A DNA stretch of 64,000 bases from Oribacterium sp. C9 (GTDB taxonomy: Bacteria > Bacillota > Clostridia > Lachnospirales > Lachnospiraceae), in contig NZ_MUHW01000002.1 in the NCBI RefSeq assembly GCF_002007235.1, forward strand, positions 1 through 64,000, given 5' to 3'. Shown piece by piece: positions 19,661 to 28,227 of this stretch (within the stretch, counting starts at the first letter, position 1; every line of letters begins with the position of its first letter). The translations under genes were made by a program, and so were the position numbers. Below the pieces are notes generated by a model that had not been told where the DNA came from, ran no database searches, and worked only from the letters and a program-made list of their open reading frames with translations.

Positions 19661-20551
19661 TTATGCTTCAGCGATTGAAACTCCGGTCATGCGCTCATAG
19701 TACTTTATTATATCGTCATGGTCGCAGTTTTCCTCACCATGATTCATAAGCTCCTGCATAACTTCCATCATCTGGGCTGTCATAGGAACAGGCATATTTA
19801 TAGCATGTGCCGCGTTTAAAGCATTGGTAAGATCCTTGATATGGAGCCTGATACGAAAGCCCGGCTCATAGTTTCCTGAAAGCATCATAGGAGCCTTCGC
19901 ATCCATAACTGTTGAACCTGCAAGACCGCCTCTGATTGCCTCATATACAAGTCTTGGATCTGTTCCGGCCTTCTTTGCAAATGTAAGAGCTTCTGCCACA
20001 ACACCGATGTTTGCAGCAACGATCATCTGATTTGCAAGCTTTGCAACATTACCTGAACCGATAGGTCCTACATAAACAACTGATGAAGCCATAGCCTTAA
20101 GTACAGGAAGGAACTTGTCAAAGGACTCCTTCTTTCCGCCTGCCATAACTGAAAGTGTACCGTCGATAGCCTTTGGCTCTCCTCCGGAAACCGGGCAGTC
20201 AAGAAGCTCGATACCGCTCTTTTCAAGCTCTGCCGAGATCTTCTGTGATTCAACCGGGTCGATGGATGACATATCAAGAACTGTGATTCCACTCTTTCCA
20301 CCCTCAACAACTCCGCCTGCACCAAGAGTAACCTCACGAACCTGCGGGCTGTTGGGAAGCATGGTGATGATAACATCACATCCCTGTTTTACTTCATCTG
20401 CCGCATTCTTTGCGCCTTTAGCTCCGAGAGCCACGAACTCATCTATAACTTCCTGCTTATGCGTTGTTACGACTACATCATAGCCTGCCTTTATAAGGTT
20501 CTTTGCCATTGGCTTACCCATGATTCCAAGTCCTACAAATCCGATCTTCAT
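19661..20551 (-). CDS. garR: Tartronate semialdehyde reductase 1 (2-hydroxy-3-oxopropionate reductase)
   Basis: 296 residues, beta-hydroxyacid dehydrogenase family. It reduces tartronate semialdehyde to D-glycerate. Features: GLGIMGKPMAKNL dinucleotide loop, substrate motif DCPVSGGEPKAIDGT near 117, catalytic Lys in GNVAKLANQM near 170, and a C-terminal helical domain. After the second beta strand the sequence is VVVTTHKQE, without the acidic residue that favours NADH, so NADPH is the likelier cofactor. I use the ATG at 20551, preceded by AGAGGAG; the frame is open a little further. A second copy lies at 24681-25571. Confidence 0.93.
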   Translation of the reverse strand: MKIGFVGLGIMGKPMAKNLIKAGYDVVVTTHKQEVIDEFVALGAKGAKNAADEVKQGCDVIITMLPNSPQVREVTLGAGGVVEGGKSGITVLDMSSIDPVESQKISAELEKSGIELLDCPVSGGEPKAIDGTLSVMAGGKKESFDKFLPVLKAMASSVVYVGPIGSGNVAKLANQMIVAANIGVVAEALTFAKKAGTDPRLVYEAIRGGLAGSTVMDAKAPMMLSGNYEPGFRIRLHIKDLTNALNAAHAINMPVPMTAQMMEVMQELMNHGEENCDHDDIIKYYERMTGVSIAEA

Positions 20552-20780
20552 TTTTTTCTCCTCTGTTCTCTTTTGTGAAATTACCAAAAGCTATGTTTGT
20601 TTTGAAAAGTCCAAACAAATTAAGCCTTACGAATCAGGCACTACAATCTTATTAAAACGCGAAATCATAAACAATCCGAAATCCGCACAAAGGGGCTTCG
20701 CTTTTTTAACATAAATGTCTAAATGGGTTTTATTTCATTCATACTGTTTCAATACGATTCATCATATTTCGTTTTTATGC
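20552..20780. other. Region upstream of garR1, containing a phased repeat array
   Basis: No gene. The part next to the prpR stop holds the four-copy 10-bp array described separately. No clear terminator for prpR is seen, so prpR and garR1 could be joined on one transcript. Confidence 0.5.
20737..20776. repeat. 10-bp phased array upstream of garR1 (4 units)
   Basis: Consecutive 10-base units ATTCATACTG, TTTCAATACG, ATTCATCATA, TTTCGTTTTT, that is WTTC starting at 20737, 20747, 20757 and 20767. The same unit and spacing occur in front of prpR and upstream of garR2. Confidence 0.6.
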
Positions 20781-22364
20781 TCATGTCATGAGATTATACT
20801 TCCTGAGCTTTCTCCAGAGGGTGGTCTTGCTTATTCCGAGCTCCACAGCGGTTCTCTCACGATTTCCCATGTTCTTACTGATGGTTTTCAATATACGTTC
20901 TCTCTCCAGATCCTGAACCGTCATGCTGCGACCGGATTTTTCTGATATATTCGTATGGTTCAGAATTTCGGGCTTTTCGTTTTCATCATAAAATGCCTCT
21001 ACCGATGTGCCGACTTTTTCTTTATCCCCACCGGCTATTTCCTCGAATCTGTTTACAGATCCTTCAACATAAAGCTCAACATAAAGCTCTTTTATATCTA
21101 CAGCTTTCAGATTTCTGTGTTCTGCAGTAATAACAAGTCTCTCTATAAAGCTTTCAAGCTGAATTCTTCCTCCGGTCCAAGACTTTAGCTCCAGCTCCTT
21201 CTCGCCGTCTTTTGTTAGAACGTGGTACTTTCCGTAGCGTTCCGTTATACTCTGCATGTAGACATTGGCAAGATAAACGATATCCTCAGGTGTCTCTGAA
21301 AGAGACGGGATATTTATGGCAAATGCCGACATCCTTGCATAAAGCTCCGGTATGAGATACTCCCTGTAGTTTCCGGTCTTTGCCACCATGATCACATTTC
21401 TGAACATCAGGATCTCCATCAGCTTCTTCTGAGATCTTTCATCCAGATACTCGATGTTGTTTATGACGAGAGTACCCTTAAGAGAGTCATTGACCTTTCC
21501 ATTCCGGCCGTACAGATCATCGTAAGCCGGCTTTCCCTTCTCACAGTCATAAATCACCAGCTTTTCCTGGGAATGTCTGGAGCTGTTATGCATGGCATTG
21601 ATAAAAGCTCTGTGGAGATTCCCCACAGGCTCCACTATGAGCTTCGGGCAATCCGTCCGTGAAAGCTTTTCAGCAAGATCCACAGTCTTCTGCATCTTCC
21701 GGCTCTTATACGGAAAGTTTACAAATGAGTTTTCCTTTTTTCCTGTGCCCTTTTCCCTGCTGATTACTGCATGCACAGGAATCTCACCGTTCTCAAAGGT
21801 ATCTGCAAGAAGAAACGCTTCCCTGATCGCATTTTTTACCGAATCCTCTGTGTTTGCAAGATACAGTGAAGGGATCCCTGCATTATCAGCCATGTTCAGT
21901 ACCGTTGAACCTCCGATGATAAGGTCTGCCCTGTCTTCGATGGCCTGCATGGCCGCTGGCTTCAGAAGCTCCGGATTCTGCACCAGATACTCCCTGAGAT
22001 TCACTCCACACTTTTCACCTATCCCTGTCATGTCACAGGCCATATTCTTTGACATGACTATAGCGATATTAGGGTGCTCCTTGCCTAATATCCTCCTTGC
22101 TCTTCCAAGCATATCTATGAGACCCTGCTGTGTCATGATTATCTCCACAACAGAAACATCCGTATACTGCTTTATAACTGTGGCCTGAAGCCCTCTCGCG
22201 ATGATGATGTCCGCCCCCTGATTTATAGCCTGACGGGCTTCCGTCACAGCACTTTCAGTTTCGATCACCTTCATCATGAAAAGACGTTTTTTCATCTCCT
22301 GTAAAGCATCATGTGAAAGTCTGAACAACTCATCATTCGGTACCAGCAGCGCTATATTTGCCAT
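20781..22364 (-). CDS. PrpR-type transcription regulator with a degenerate AAA+ (sigma-54 activator) domain
   Basis: 527 residues. Residues 1-180 match the PrpR N-terminal sensor domain (GADIIIARGLQATVI; later LIIGGSTV and AGIPSLYL). The middle has the order of a sigma-54 enhancer-binding protein, but every working motif is lost: Walker A is VEPVGNLHR instead of GExGTGKE, Walker B is GTLVINNIEYL without the acidic pair, and no GAFTGA loop is present. The end is a Fis-type helix-turn-helix (NRERTAVELGISKTTLWRKL). It is probably a sigma-54-independent regulator of the neighbouring garR units. The start at 22364 is chosen for GGAGGAGATATG; the longer frame to 22391 begins inside a repeat array. 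Confidence 0.9.
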   Translation of the reverse strand: MANIALLVPNDELFRLSHDALQEMKKRLFMMKVIETESAVTEARQAINQGADIIIARGLQATVIKQYTDVSVVEIIMTQQGLIDMLGRARRILGKEHPNIAIVMSKNMACDMTGIGEKCGVNLREYLVQNPELLKPAAMQAIEDRADLIIGGSTVLNMADNAGIPSLYLANTEDSVKNAIREAFLLADTFENGEIPVHAVISREKGTGKKENSFVNFPYKSRKMQKTVDLAEKLSRTDCPKLIVEPVGNLHRAFINAMHNSSRHSQEKLVIYDCEKGKPAYDDLYGRNGKVNDSLKGTLVINNIEYLDERSQKKLMEILMFRNVIMVAKTGNYREYLIPELYARMSAFAINIPSLSETPEDIVYLANVYMQSITERYGKYHVLTKDGEKELELKSWTGGRIQLESFIERLVITAEHRNLKAVDIKELYVELYVEGSVNRFEEIAGGDKEKVGTSVEAFYDENEKPEILNHTNISEKSGRSMTVQDLERERILKTISKNMGNRERTAVELGISKTTLWRKLRKYNLMT

Positions 22365-22375
22365 ATCTCCTCCGG

Positions 22376-22405
22376 TTTCAATATATTTCATATTATTTCA
22401 ATATT
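22376..22405. repeat. 10-bp phased array in front of prpR (3 units)
   Basis: TTTCAATATA, TTTCATATTA, TTTCAATATT: three direct repeats with exact 10-base spacing. They end a few bases before the ribosome-binding site of the PrpR-like gene, so they are placed as an autoregulatory operator. Confidence 0.65.
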
Positions 22406-22509
22406 CTAACATATCAGATAATAAAAATCACATTCCTGTATTTCTATTTAATACTTCAGATGTACACTGGTCCGATCAGAATAAATATCAAAGCTCAGTA
22501 TCATCTATA

Positions 22510-22541
22510 ATAAAAGAGGCACCGATTTTCATCGATACCTC
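22510..22541 (-). terminator. Terminator of the aldo/keto reductase gene
   Basis: The minus strand reads AGAGGTATCGAT-GAAA-ATCGGTGCCTCT followed by TTTTATTATA: a 12-bp stem with two G-U pairs and a GNRA tetraloop. Confidence 0.85.
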
Positions 22542-22585
22542 TAAATCCGTTATATTAAAACTTCTATTTAAATTTTCTCCAGGTT

Positions 22586-23440
22586 TTACTGCATGTCCAG
22601 ATATTCCTTGTGAACAGGTGCAGGATATGCCTTATCTATGAGGGCGAGATCCTCTTCCGTCAGTTCGATGCTGTCCGCATGAGCATTGGACAGGGTATGC
22701 TCAGGTCTTGAACTTCTCGGTATGGCAATGGTATGACCATTCCTTATGTTCCATGCAAGAAGGATCTCGGGAACAGATACCTCGTATTTCTTTGCAAGCT
22801 CCTCAAGCGTCTGATTCTGCATGAGGCCTCTCTTTAAGGTACCTGCCTGAGCCAATGGGCAATAGGACATAAGTGCCACGTCGTGCTCCACCATCCACGG
22901 GAGAAGCGAATACTCTATGCCTCTTGAACCTGCATGATAAAGTACCTGATTCACGAGACAGTTCTTTCCATCCGGCACACTCCAGAGCTCCTCCATGTCG
23001 TCTATATCGAAGTTGGATACTCCCCATGCTTTGATGAGTCCCTCTGCCTTAAGCTCCTCAAGCCTTGCTACAGTTTCAGACAACTTAAAGGATCCTCTCC
23101 AATGATAAAGATAGAGGTCAAGATAGTCCACACCCATGCGGGAAAGACTTCTCTGAAGAGCCTGACGCATGCGCTTTCCTCCTGCATTCGTGGGAAGGAC
23201 CTTCGATACAAGATAGAGCCTGCTTCTGTCCACGGTACTGATAGCCTCACCAAGCATATCCTCTGCCGCACCGTTTCCATACATCTCTGCAGTATCGATA
23301 AGGGTCATTCCTGCTTCGATGCCTTTACGTATACCCTCTATTTCTCTTTTTCTGAGAAGACTGCTTTCTCCCAGATACCAGGTACCCTGTCCGAGAGCCG
23401 GTACTTTTATGCCATTTCTAAGTGTCACTTCATGTTTCAT
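22586..23440 (-). CDS. Aldo/keto reductase, YeaE-like
   Basis: 284 residues. It closely follows the E. coli YeaE pattern (GQGTWYLGE at the start, LIDTAEMYGNG, LYLYHWRGS, NQVLYHAGSRGIEY). The catalytic tetrad is Asp and Tyr in DTAEMY, Lys in LVSKVLP and His in LYHW. It reduces small aldehydes with NADPH; YeaE acts on methylglyoxal and others. It lies between prpR and the DapA-like gene, and it could be a general detoxifier or act on an aldehyde intermediate; sequence does not decide. Own terminator after it. Confidence 0.92.
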   Translation of the reverse strand: MKHEVTLRNGIKVPALGQGTWYLGESSLLRKREIEGIRKGIEAGMTLIDTAEMYGNGAAEDMLGEAISTVDRSRLYLVSKVLPTNAGGKRMRQALQRSLSRMGVDYLDLYLYHWRGSFKLSETVARLEELKAEGLIKAWGVSNFDIDDMEELWSVPDGKNCLVNQVLYHAGSRGIEYSLLPWMVEHDVALMSYCPLAQAGTLKRGLMQNQTLEELAKKYEVSVPEILLAWNIRNGHTIAIPRSSRPEHTLSNAHADSIELTEEDLALIDKAYPAPVHKEYLDMQ

Positions 23441-23572
23441 AACTGCCTCCCATCATCCTGTGTATTAAATTAAATATACCACATGAATGATGATTATTTC
23501 ATTGAATATATAAGTTATTTTAAGTATTTTCCAATTGGGGTCACCGTTGTTACTAAGACAGGACCATCAAAA

Positions 23573-23607
23573 CAGGCAGTGAGAATACATCCATGTCTCA
23601 CTGCCTG
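23573..23607 (-). terminator. Terminator of the DapA-like gene
   Basis: CAGGCAGTGAGA pairs with TCTCACTGCCTG (12 bp). On the minus strand it is followed by TTTTGATGG. It lies about 50 bases past the stop codon. Confidence 0.82.
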
Positions 23608-23656
23608 GCTACTTTGTTTTGGGAAATTTTAAAGCATTAAGAATAGTGATATAAGA

Positions 23657-24556
23657 TCAAATGAGTCCCGCTTCCTTCATTACATTTCTGAAGTGCTCAA
23701 GGGTTGCCTCGTTTGTTGTAGGAAGTGACGGAAGATATGGATCTCCCACGTTCTCTCCGCGGATGTTTGCCATATCCTTTGCCGCTACAGGGAATGAAGC
23801 CTTGTCCATGGCAAGTCTTACAGGATTAAGCTTGAACTGGGCTTCACGGGAACCCTCGAAATCACCTGCAACATACTTATTGTAAACATCACCGATGAGC
23901 TCAGGCATGAAGTTTCCTGCTGTGCAGACACCGCCCACTGCTCCGAGACAAAGGGAAGCAAAAAGAAGTGTGTCCTTTCCGCCAAATACCTTGAAGTTAA
24001 TGTCTCTGTTTCTTCTTATGAACTCCTCTGTAAGAGTTATATCACCTGAAGTATCCTTCATTCCAACTATGTTAGGAATCGCATGGGCGATCTCTGTAAC
24101 GAAATCAGCAGTCATTCCGTAGCCTACACGGCCTGGATTGTTGTAAAGAAGCACCGGTGTCTCAGGGATAGCCTCTGCGATGGCTTTGAAATGATTGAAA
24201 AGCTCATCATGTGTAGGCTTAAGGAACATTGGCTGTAAAACAGATACACATGCTGCACCATTAGCTACAGCCATTTTTGCAAGACGGATGCACTTCTTTG
24301 TATTTATAGCGCCTATTCCGAAATATACAGGAACTCTTCCAGCTGCCTGATCCACCATGATCTTTAAGCCACGTTCCATTTCGTCCTCTTCAAGCTGGTA
24401 GAACTCACCGTTTGAACCGAAGGCAAGAATTCCCTGGAGACCACCGTTGATAACGTAGTCTACCTGCTTACGCATGCCGGCTTCATCGATTTTTTCGTCC
24501 TTATCGATCACTGTGATGATAGGCACCACAACGCCTTTGATAAAATCTGTATTCAT
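23657..24556 (-). CDS. DapA-family aldolase, probable 5-keto-4-deoxyglucarate aldolase
   Basis: 299 residues, dihydrodipicolinate synthase/N-acetylneuraminate lyase family, Schiff-base aldolases acting on pyruvate. The catalytic Tyr is in LLYNNPGRVG (about 137) and the Schiff-base Lys in IVGMKDTSGD (about 165). The usual GTTGE loop is GSNGEFYQL. It is not likely to be DapA itself, because it lies among aldarate genes rather than lysine genes. The pathway between GudD/GarD and GarR needs an enzyme that cleaves 5-keto-4-deoxyglucarate to pyruvate and tartronate semialdehyde, and no GarL (HpcH/HpaI fold) is present. The rival reading is the dehydratase-decarboxylase KdgD, but that route would not need GarR or glycerate kinase. 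Confidence 0.85.
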   Translation of the reverse strand: MNTDFIKGVVVPIITVIDKDEKIDEAGMRKQVDYVINGGLQGILAFGSNGEFYQLEEDEMERGLKIMVDQAAGRVPVYFGIGAINTKKCIRLAKMAVANGAACVSVLQPMFLKPTHDELFNHFKAIAEAIPETPVLLYNNPGRVGYGMTADFVTEIAHAIPNIVGMKDTSGDITLTEEFIRRNRDINFKVFGGKDTLLFASLCLGAVGGVCTAGNFMPELIGDVYNKYVAGDFEGSREAQFKLNPVRLAMDKASFPVAAKDMANIRGENVGDPYLPSLPTTNEATLEHFRNVMKEAGLI

Positions 24557-24680
24557 CTATAGACCTTTCTGATTTATATTGCCGGCTCCACAGTTTTACC
24601 CAACAGGGCTGACAATATATTTCAGGCTCTTAAGTACCCATCAAAACGCTCGATACGAAAGGGCCTGACTCTTTATTTTT

Positions 24681-25571
24681 TTATTTCTTTACGATTGAAA
24701 CGCCAGTCATTCTCTCGTAATATCTTACGATATCATCGTGATCGCATGAACCCTCATCATGGTTCTTGAGTTCCTGCATAACCTCCATCATCTGTGCTGT
24801 CATAGGAACAGGCATGTTGATAGCATGTGCTGCGTTAAGAGCATTGGTAAGATCCTTGATGTGAAGATCGATTCTGAAGCCCGGCTTGTAATTTCCCGAA
24901 AGCATCATAGGTGCCTTTGCATCCATAACTGTTGAACCTGCAAGTCCGCCGCGGATAGCCTGATATACGAGCTCAGGATCTGTTCCTGCCTTCTTTGCAA
25001 ATGTAAGTGCCTCAGCAACGATGCCGATGTTTGCTGCAACTACCATCTGGTTTGCAAGCTTTGCAACGTTACCTGAACCGAGAGGTCCAACGTAAACTAC
25101 TGAACCTGCCATAACCATGAGCATGTCATAGTACTTGTCAAATGTCTCCTTCTTGCCGCCTACCATTACGGAAAGAGTTCCGTCGATAGCCTTTGGCTCT
25201 CCGCCTGATACAGGAGCGTCAAGCATGTCTACACCGATCTTCTCAAGATCAGCACCGATCTTCTTTGACTCAACCGGGTCGATGGATGACATATCGATGA
25301 GAACGGACTCACCCTTGCGGAAGCCCTCTGCAAGACCATTCTCGTTGAATACTGCTGCTCTTACATGTGGTGAATTAGGAACCATGGTGATGACAACATC
25401 TGAGAACTCTGCAAGATCCTTACCGCAGGTACCAGCCTTAGCTCCGCATGAAACAACATCATTAACAGCTTCCTGATTGAAGTCATATACCATAAGCTCA
25501 TGGCCTGCCTTTAAAAGGTTCTTTGCCATCGGGCGTCCCATGATACCAAGTCCGAGAAAACCAACTTTCAT
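24681..25571 (-). CDS. garR: Tartronate semialdehyde reductase 2
   Basis: 296 residues, paralogue of the gene at 19661-20551. From the substrate motif APVSGGEPKAIDGT to the end the two are about 86% identical by hand count; the first 120 residues (Rossmann fold) are only about half identical. After the second beta strand this copy reads LMVYDFNQE, with the Asp typical of NADH binding, whereas copy 1 has no acidic residue there. Catalytic Lys in GNVAKLANQM is present. It lies about 125 bases upstream of the DapA-like gene on the same strand, so it may be co-transcribed with it. A phased repeat array lies 140-190 bases upstream. Confidence 0.93.
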   Translation of the reverse strand: MKVGFLGLGIMGRPMAKNLLKAGHELMVYDFNQEAVNDVVSCGAKAGTCGKDLAEFSDVVITMVPNSPHVRAAVFNENGLAEGFRKGESVLIDMSSIDPVESKKIGADLEKIGVDMLDAPVSGGEPKAIDGTLSVMVGGKKETFDKYYDMLMVMAGSVVYVGPLGSGNVAKLANQMVVAANIGIVAEALTFAKKAGTDPELVYQAIRGGLAGSTVMDAKAPMMLSGNYKPGFRIDLHIKDLTNALNAAHAINMPVPMTAQMMEVMQELKNHDEGSCDHDDIVRYYERMTGVSIVKK

Positions 25572-25712
25572 TTCTAAATCCTCACTTTCATTCTTAATTT
25601 AATAGCTTTTTCACATCTTTTTTACTCGCATCATCATGATATTAAATTGACGATTCTGCCTCAACACGTAAAATAGCCAAAAAAATTATTTATTCTGCAT
25701 ATTTTGTCAAAT

Positions 25713-25763
25713 GTTTCGAAATGTGTTCTTTTGATTTCGATATGTTTCAATTCATTTCATAAG
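25713..25763. repeat. 10-bp phased array upstream of garR2 (4-5 units)
   Basis: WTTC units start at 25713 (TTTCGAAATG), 25734 (TTTCGATATG), 25744 (TTTCAATTCA) and 25754 (TTTCATAAGT), with a weaker GTTC at 25724. Spacing is 11, 10, 10 and 10 bases. The last unit overlaps the stop codon of the upstream hydrolase gene. Confidence 0.55.
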
Positions 25764-26588
25764 TGCCTTTACCTGACGCACTCTCTCATCGATAAAATCC
25801 GCCCATACCGTATCATCGAGATAGGGCTGTGACTCATGGGTATAGCTTCCCGCCCTGTCCAGGATCTCTATCTGGTTCGGATGTGACGGAAGGGCAATGT
25901 CTACATGAATTTTCTTAAGCTTTTCCGCGTCATTAAAGAAACGGTCTCTCAGGTCCGGTGTGAGATATCTGCTTGTGCTGTAATACTCATCATTCATGGT
26001 ATTGCCCCCGACTCCTCCATGCATGGCAACAGTATAGGTCTCACCATTTACAGGATTCTTCTCATCCCAGAAAAAGCTGGTGCAGCCTATGGTATGCCCC
26101 GGTGTAAGAAGCGTACGGATAGATATATCACCGAGAGTTATTGCGGTATCATCACTGTAGTGACGGTCCACCTTTATGTGCTGTACATGCCACATATCCT
26201 GAGGGAGCTCCGTCTCCTCCGGAACCTTCTGCATGAATTCATCATCTTCCTTTGACATATAGATGGGGGCTCCTGTAAGTGCATGCATTATTGCTGCTCC
26301 TCCGAAGTGATCCAAATGTGCATGGCTTATGAGGATATACTTTATATCAGACATTTTGTAGCCGAGCTTATAGATGGAATCCACCATCATATATGCACTT
26401 TCAGCTATTCCCGTATCAAGAAGTATAAGTCCCGCACCTGTGTCAATGATATATGCGCCTACCCATTTCTGTCCGCCCACATAAAAGGTCCTCGGTGTCA
26501 GCTGAAAGGGCTCCACCTCTATCTTCCAGGGCTCCTCACACAGGGTCCTGACCGGGTCAGGTATTGGTTTTGAACATTTAAACGACAT
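25752..26588 (-). CDS. Metallo-beta-lactamase-fold hydrolase
   Basis: 278 residues. The zinc motif HxHxDH is seen as SHAHLDHFGG near 95, and further ligands are likely in LTPGHTIGC and at the late His in LPSHPNQ. The layout (N-terminal extension, YIIDTGAGLILLDTG) resembles subclass B3-like proteins rather than glyoxalase II. It lies between the first TctA gene and garR2 on the same strand, which suggests a role in aldarate use; a lactonase for glucaro-lactones is one idea, not shown by sequence. No signal peptide, so cytoplasmic. Start at 26588 because of TGGAGGTGAAAATG; the frame is open to 26600. Confidence 0.88.
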   Translation of the reverse strand: MSFKCSKPIPDPVRTLCEEPWKIEVEPFQLTPRTFYVGGQKWVGAYIIDTGAGLILLDTGIAESAYMMVDSIYKLGYKMSDIKYILISHAHLDHFGGAAIMHALTGAPIYMSKEDDEFMQKVPEETELPQDMWHVQHIKVDRHYSDDTAITLGDISIRTLLTPGHTIGCTSFFWDEKNPVNGETYTVAMHGGVGGNTMNDEYYSTSRYLTPDLRDRFFNDAEKLKKIHVDIALPSHPNQIEILDRAGSYTHESQPYLDDTVWADFIDERVRQVKALMK

Positions 26589-26680
26589 TTTCACCTCCAT
26601 GAGTCATGATCGATCCGAATTCACTCGTATCAGTCTTGACTCTTCATCTAAGTTTGAAAGTTCACATTCAAACCTACTCT

Positions 26681-28216
26681 TTATTTATTCCCGTTTAATT
26701 TCAGCTCTTCATGAGCTATCTGTTTATTCTCTTTCCTGAAAAATCTTGCATACAGCGCCTTCAGAACAGGTGAGAACACACAGCAGATGGCGATGACATT
26801 GAACACACAGGAAATTGGGCGGGTGAAGAATGTAGCAACTGTCTCTGTATTCTGGAAGGCCTTAAGCATGTTGCTCTCCATAGTAGGTCCCAGAATGAAT
26901 GCAAGGATCAGCGGTGACTGGGGTAGTCCGCCGTAAGCCATGATGCAGCCCACAACTGCAAAGAAAAGCATCATTCCGCACTTATAAAGACTTGATGAAT
27001 CAACATAGGCACTGATAAGAGAGACAACTATAAGAGCCGGATACATATAGTGGTAAGGCACCTTCAGTATCTGGGGGAATATCCTCATGCCAACAGCCTG
27101 AAGAACAAAGCAGACTGCCGCACAGATGGCAACAACCACGAACATGAGATAAACTATATCTCCGCTGTTCCTGAACACCATGGGTCCCATTTCAAGACCG
27201 TGTATGGTGAGTGCTCCTATGAGAAGGGCTGTACAGGAGTCTCCCGGGATTCCGAGAGCTGCCATGGGGATCATGGCACCACCGATGGAAGCATTGTTGG
27301 AAGACTCCGATGCCCAGATTCCCTCCGGATTACCTGTCCCGAAGGTCTCGGGATGCTTAGAATTGTTCTTTGCAGCAGAATATGCCACAAGATTTGAAAG
27401 CCCTGAGCCCATGCCCGGGAGGAACCCTATTCCGAGACCGATAAGGAAGGAGCGGCTAATGTTTACGATATTTTCTCTTATGTCTGAGAGCTTGATACCG
27501 ATTCCCTTTATCATGCTGTTGTCAACAGTCGGAAGTGGATCGAAGCCCTTTGCATGGGCAAGTATCATCATGCTCACACCGAAGATACCGATAAGAACTA
27601 CCGTCATACCGAGTCCTCCCATGAGGTACATGTTGTCAAAGGTGAATCTTGCCTGAGCGTCTATAGGTGAATAACCCACTGACGCAAGAAGTAGTCCGAG
27701 ACAGGCGCTGGAAAGTCCCTTAAGCATGTTGCCCTTTGAGATGGCAAGCACCATGGTGATGGCCATGAAGCAAAGACCAAAGTACTCCCAGGGTCCGATG
27801 GCAAAGGCAATGTTCGCAACAGTCTGGGCAAGTATGGCACCCACCACCGCACTGAAAAAGGTACCTATAAAGGAGGCCGTCATACCGATGGCAAGGGCTC
27901 TTCCGGCCTGTCCCTTCTTTGCCATAGGGTGTCCGTCAAAGCAGGTGGCAACCGATGATGGGGATCCCGGAATTCCCAGAAGGACAGAGCCTATGAATCC
28001 TCCGGAGCAGCCTCCGATCCAGAGCGACAAAAGGAATATGATGGCAGGTCCCGTTTCCATGCCGTAGGTAAGGGGCATAAAAAGCATGACCGCCATGGTG
28101 CCGTTAAGTCCCGGAATGGCACCGAACACGATGCCGATGACATTACCCGCCAACAATAAAAGCAGATTTAAGGGGTTTGTTATCTGCGTGATTATGAATG
28201 CTGCATTTTCAGTCAT
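26681..28216 (-). CDS. tctA: TctA: large membrane subunit of tripartite tricarboxylate transporter 1
   Basis: 511 residues with about 11-12 hydrophobic segments. Family motifs seen: GIVFGAIPGLNGTMAV near the N-terminus, GIPGSPSSVATCFDGHPMAKKGQAGRA split over residues 80-110, GLGIGFLPGMGSGLSNL and ASESSNNASIGGAMIP. It forms the secondary transporter with TctB; TctC delivers the substrate. Third in the order tctC-tctB-tctA (11 bases after tctB). The likely substrate is a sugar diacid (glucarate or galactarate), given the neighbours; the family name only reflects the first member studied. AAGGAGATAAGAT precedes the ATG. Confidence 0.94.
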   Translation of the reverse strand: MTENAAFIITQITNPLNLLLLLAGNVIGIVFGAIPGLNGTMAVMLFMPLTYGMETGPAIIFLLSLWIGGCSGGFIGSVLLGIPGSPSSVATCFDGHPMAKKGQAGRALAIGMTASFIGTFFSAVVGAILAQTVANIAFAIGPWEYFGLCFMAITMVLAISKGNMLKGLSSACLGLLLASVGYSPIDAQARFTFDNMYLMGGLGMTVVLIGIFGVSMMILAHAKGFDPLPTVDNSMIKGIGIKLSDIRENIVNISRSFLIGLGIGFLPGMGSGLSNLVAYSAAKNNSKHPETFGTGNPEGIWASESSNNASIGGAMIPMAALGIPGDSCTALLIGALTIHGLEMGPMVFRNSGDIVYLMFVVVAICAAVCFVLQAVGMRIFPQILKVPYHYMYPALIVVSLISAYVDSSSLYKCGMMLFFAVVGCIMAYGGLPQSPLILAFILGPTMESNMLKAFQNTETVATFFTRPISCVFNVIAICCVFSPVLKALYARFFRKENKQIAHEELKLNGNK

Positions 28217-28227
28217 ATCTTATCTCC

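Noticed and set aside
19661-25571. The garR pair as an assembly duplication
   Set aside because: The nucleotide sequences differ throughout at synonymous sites and the N-terminal halves differ widely; these are real paralogues.
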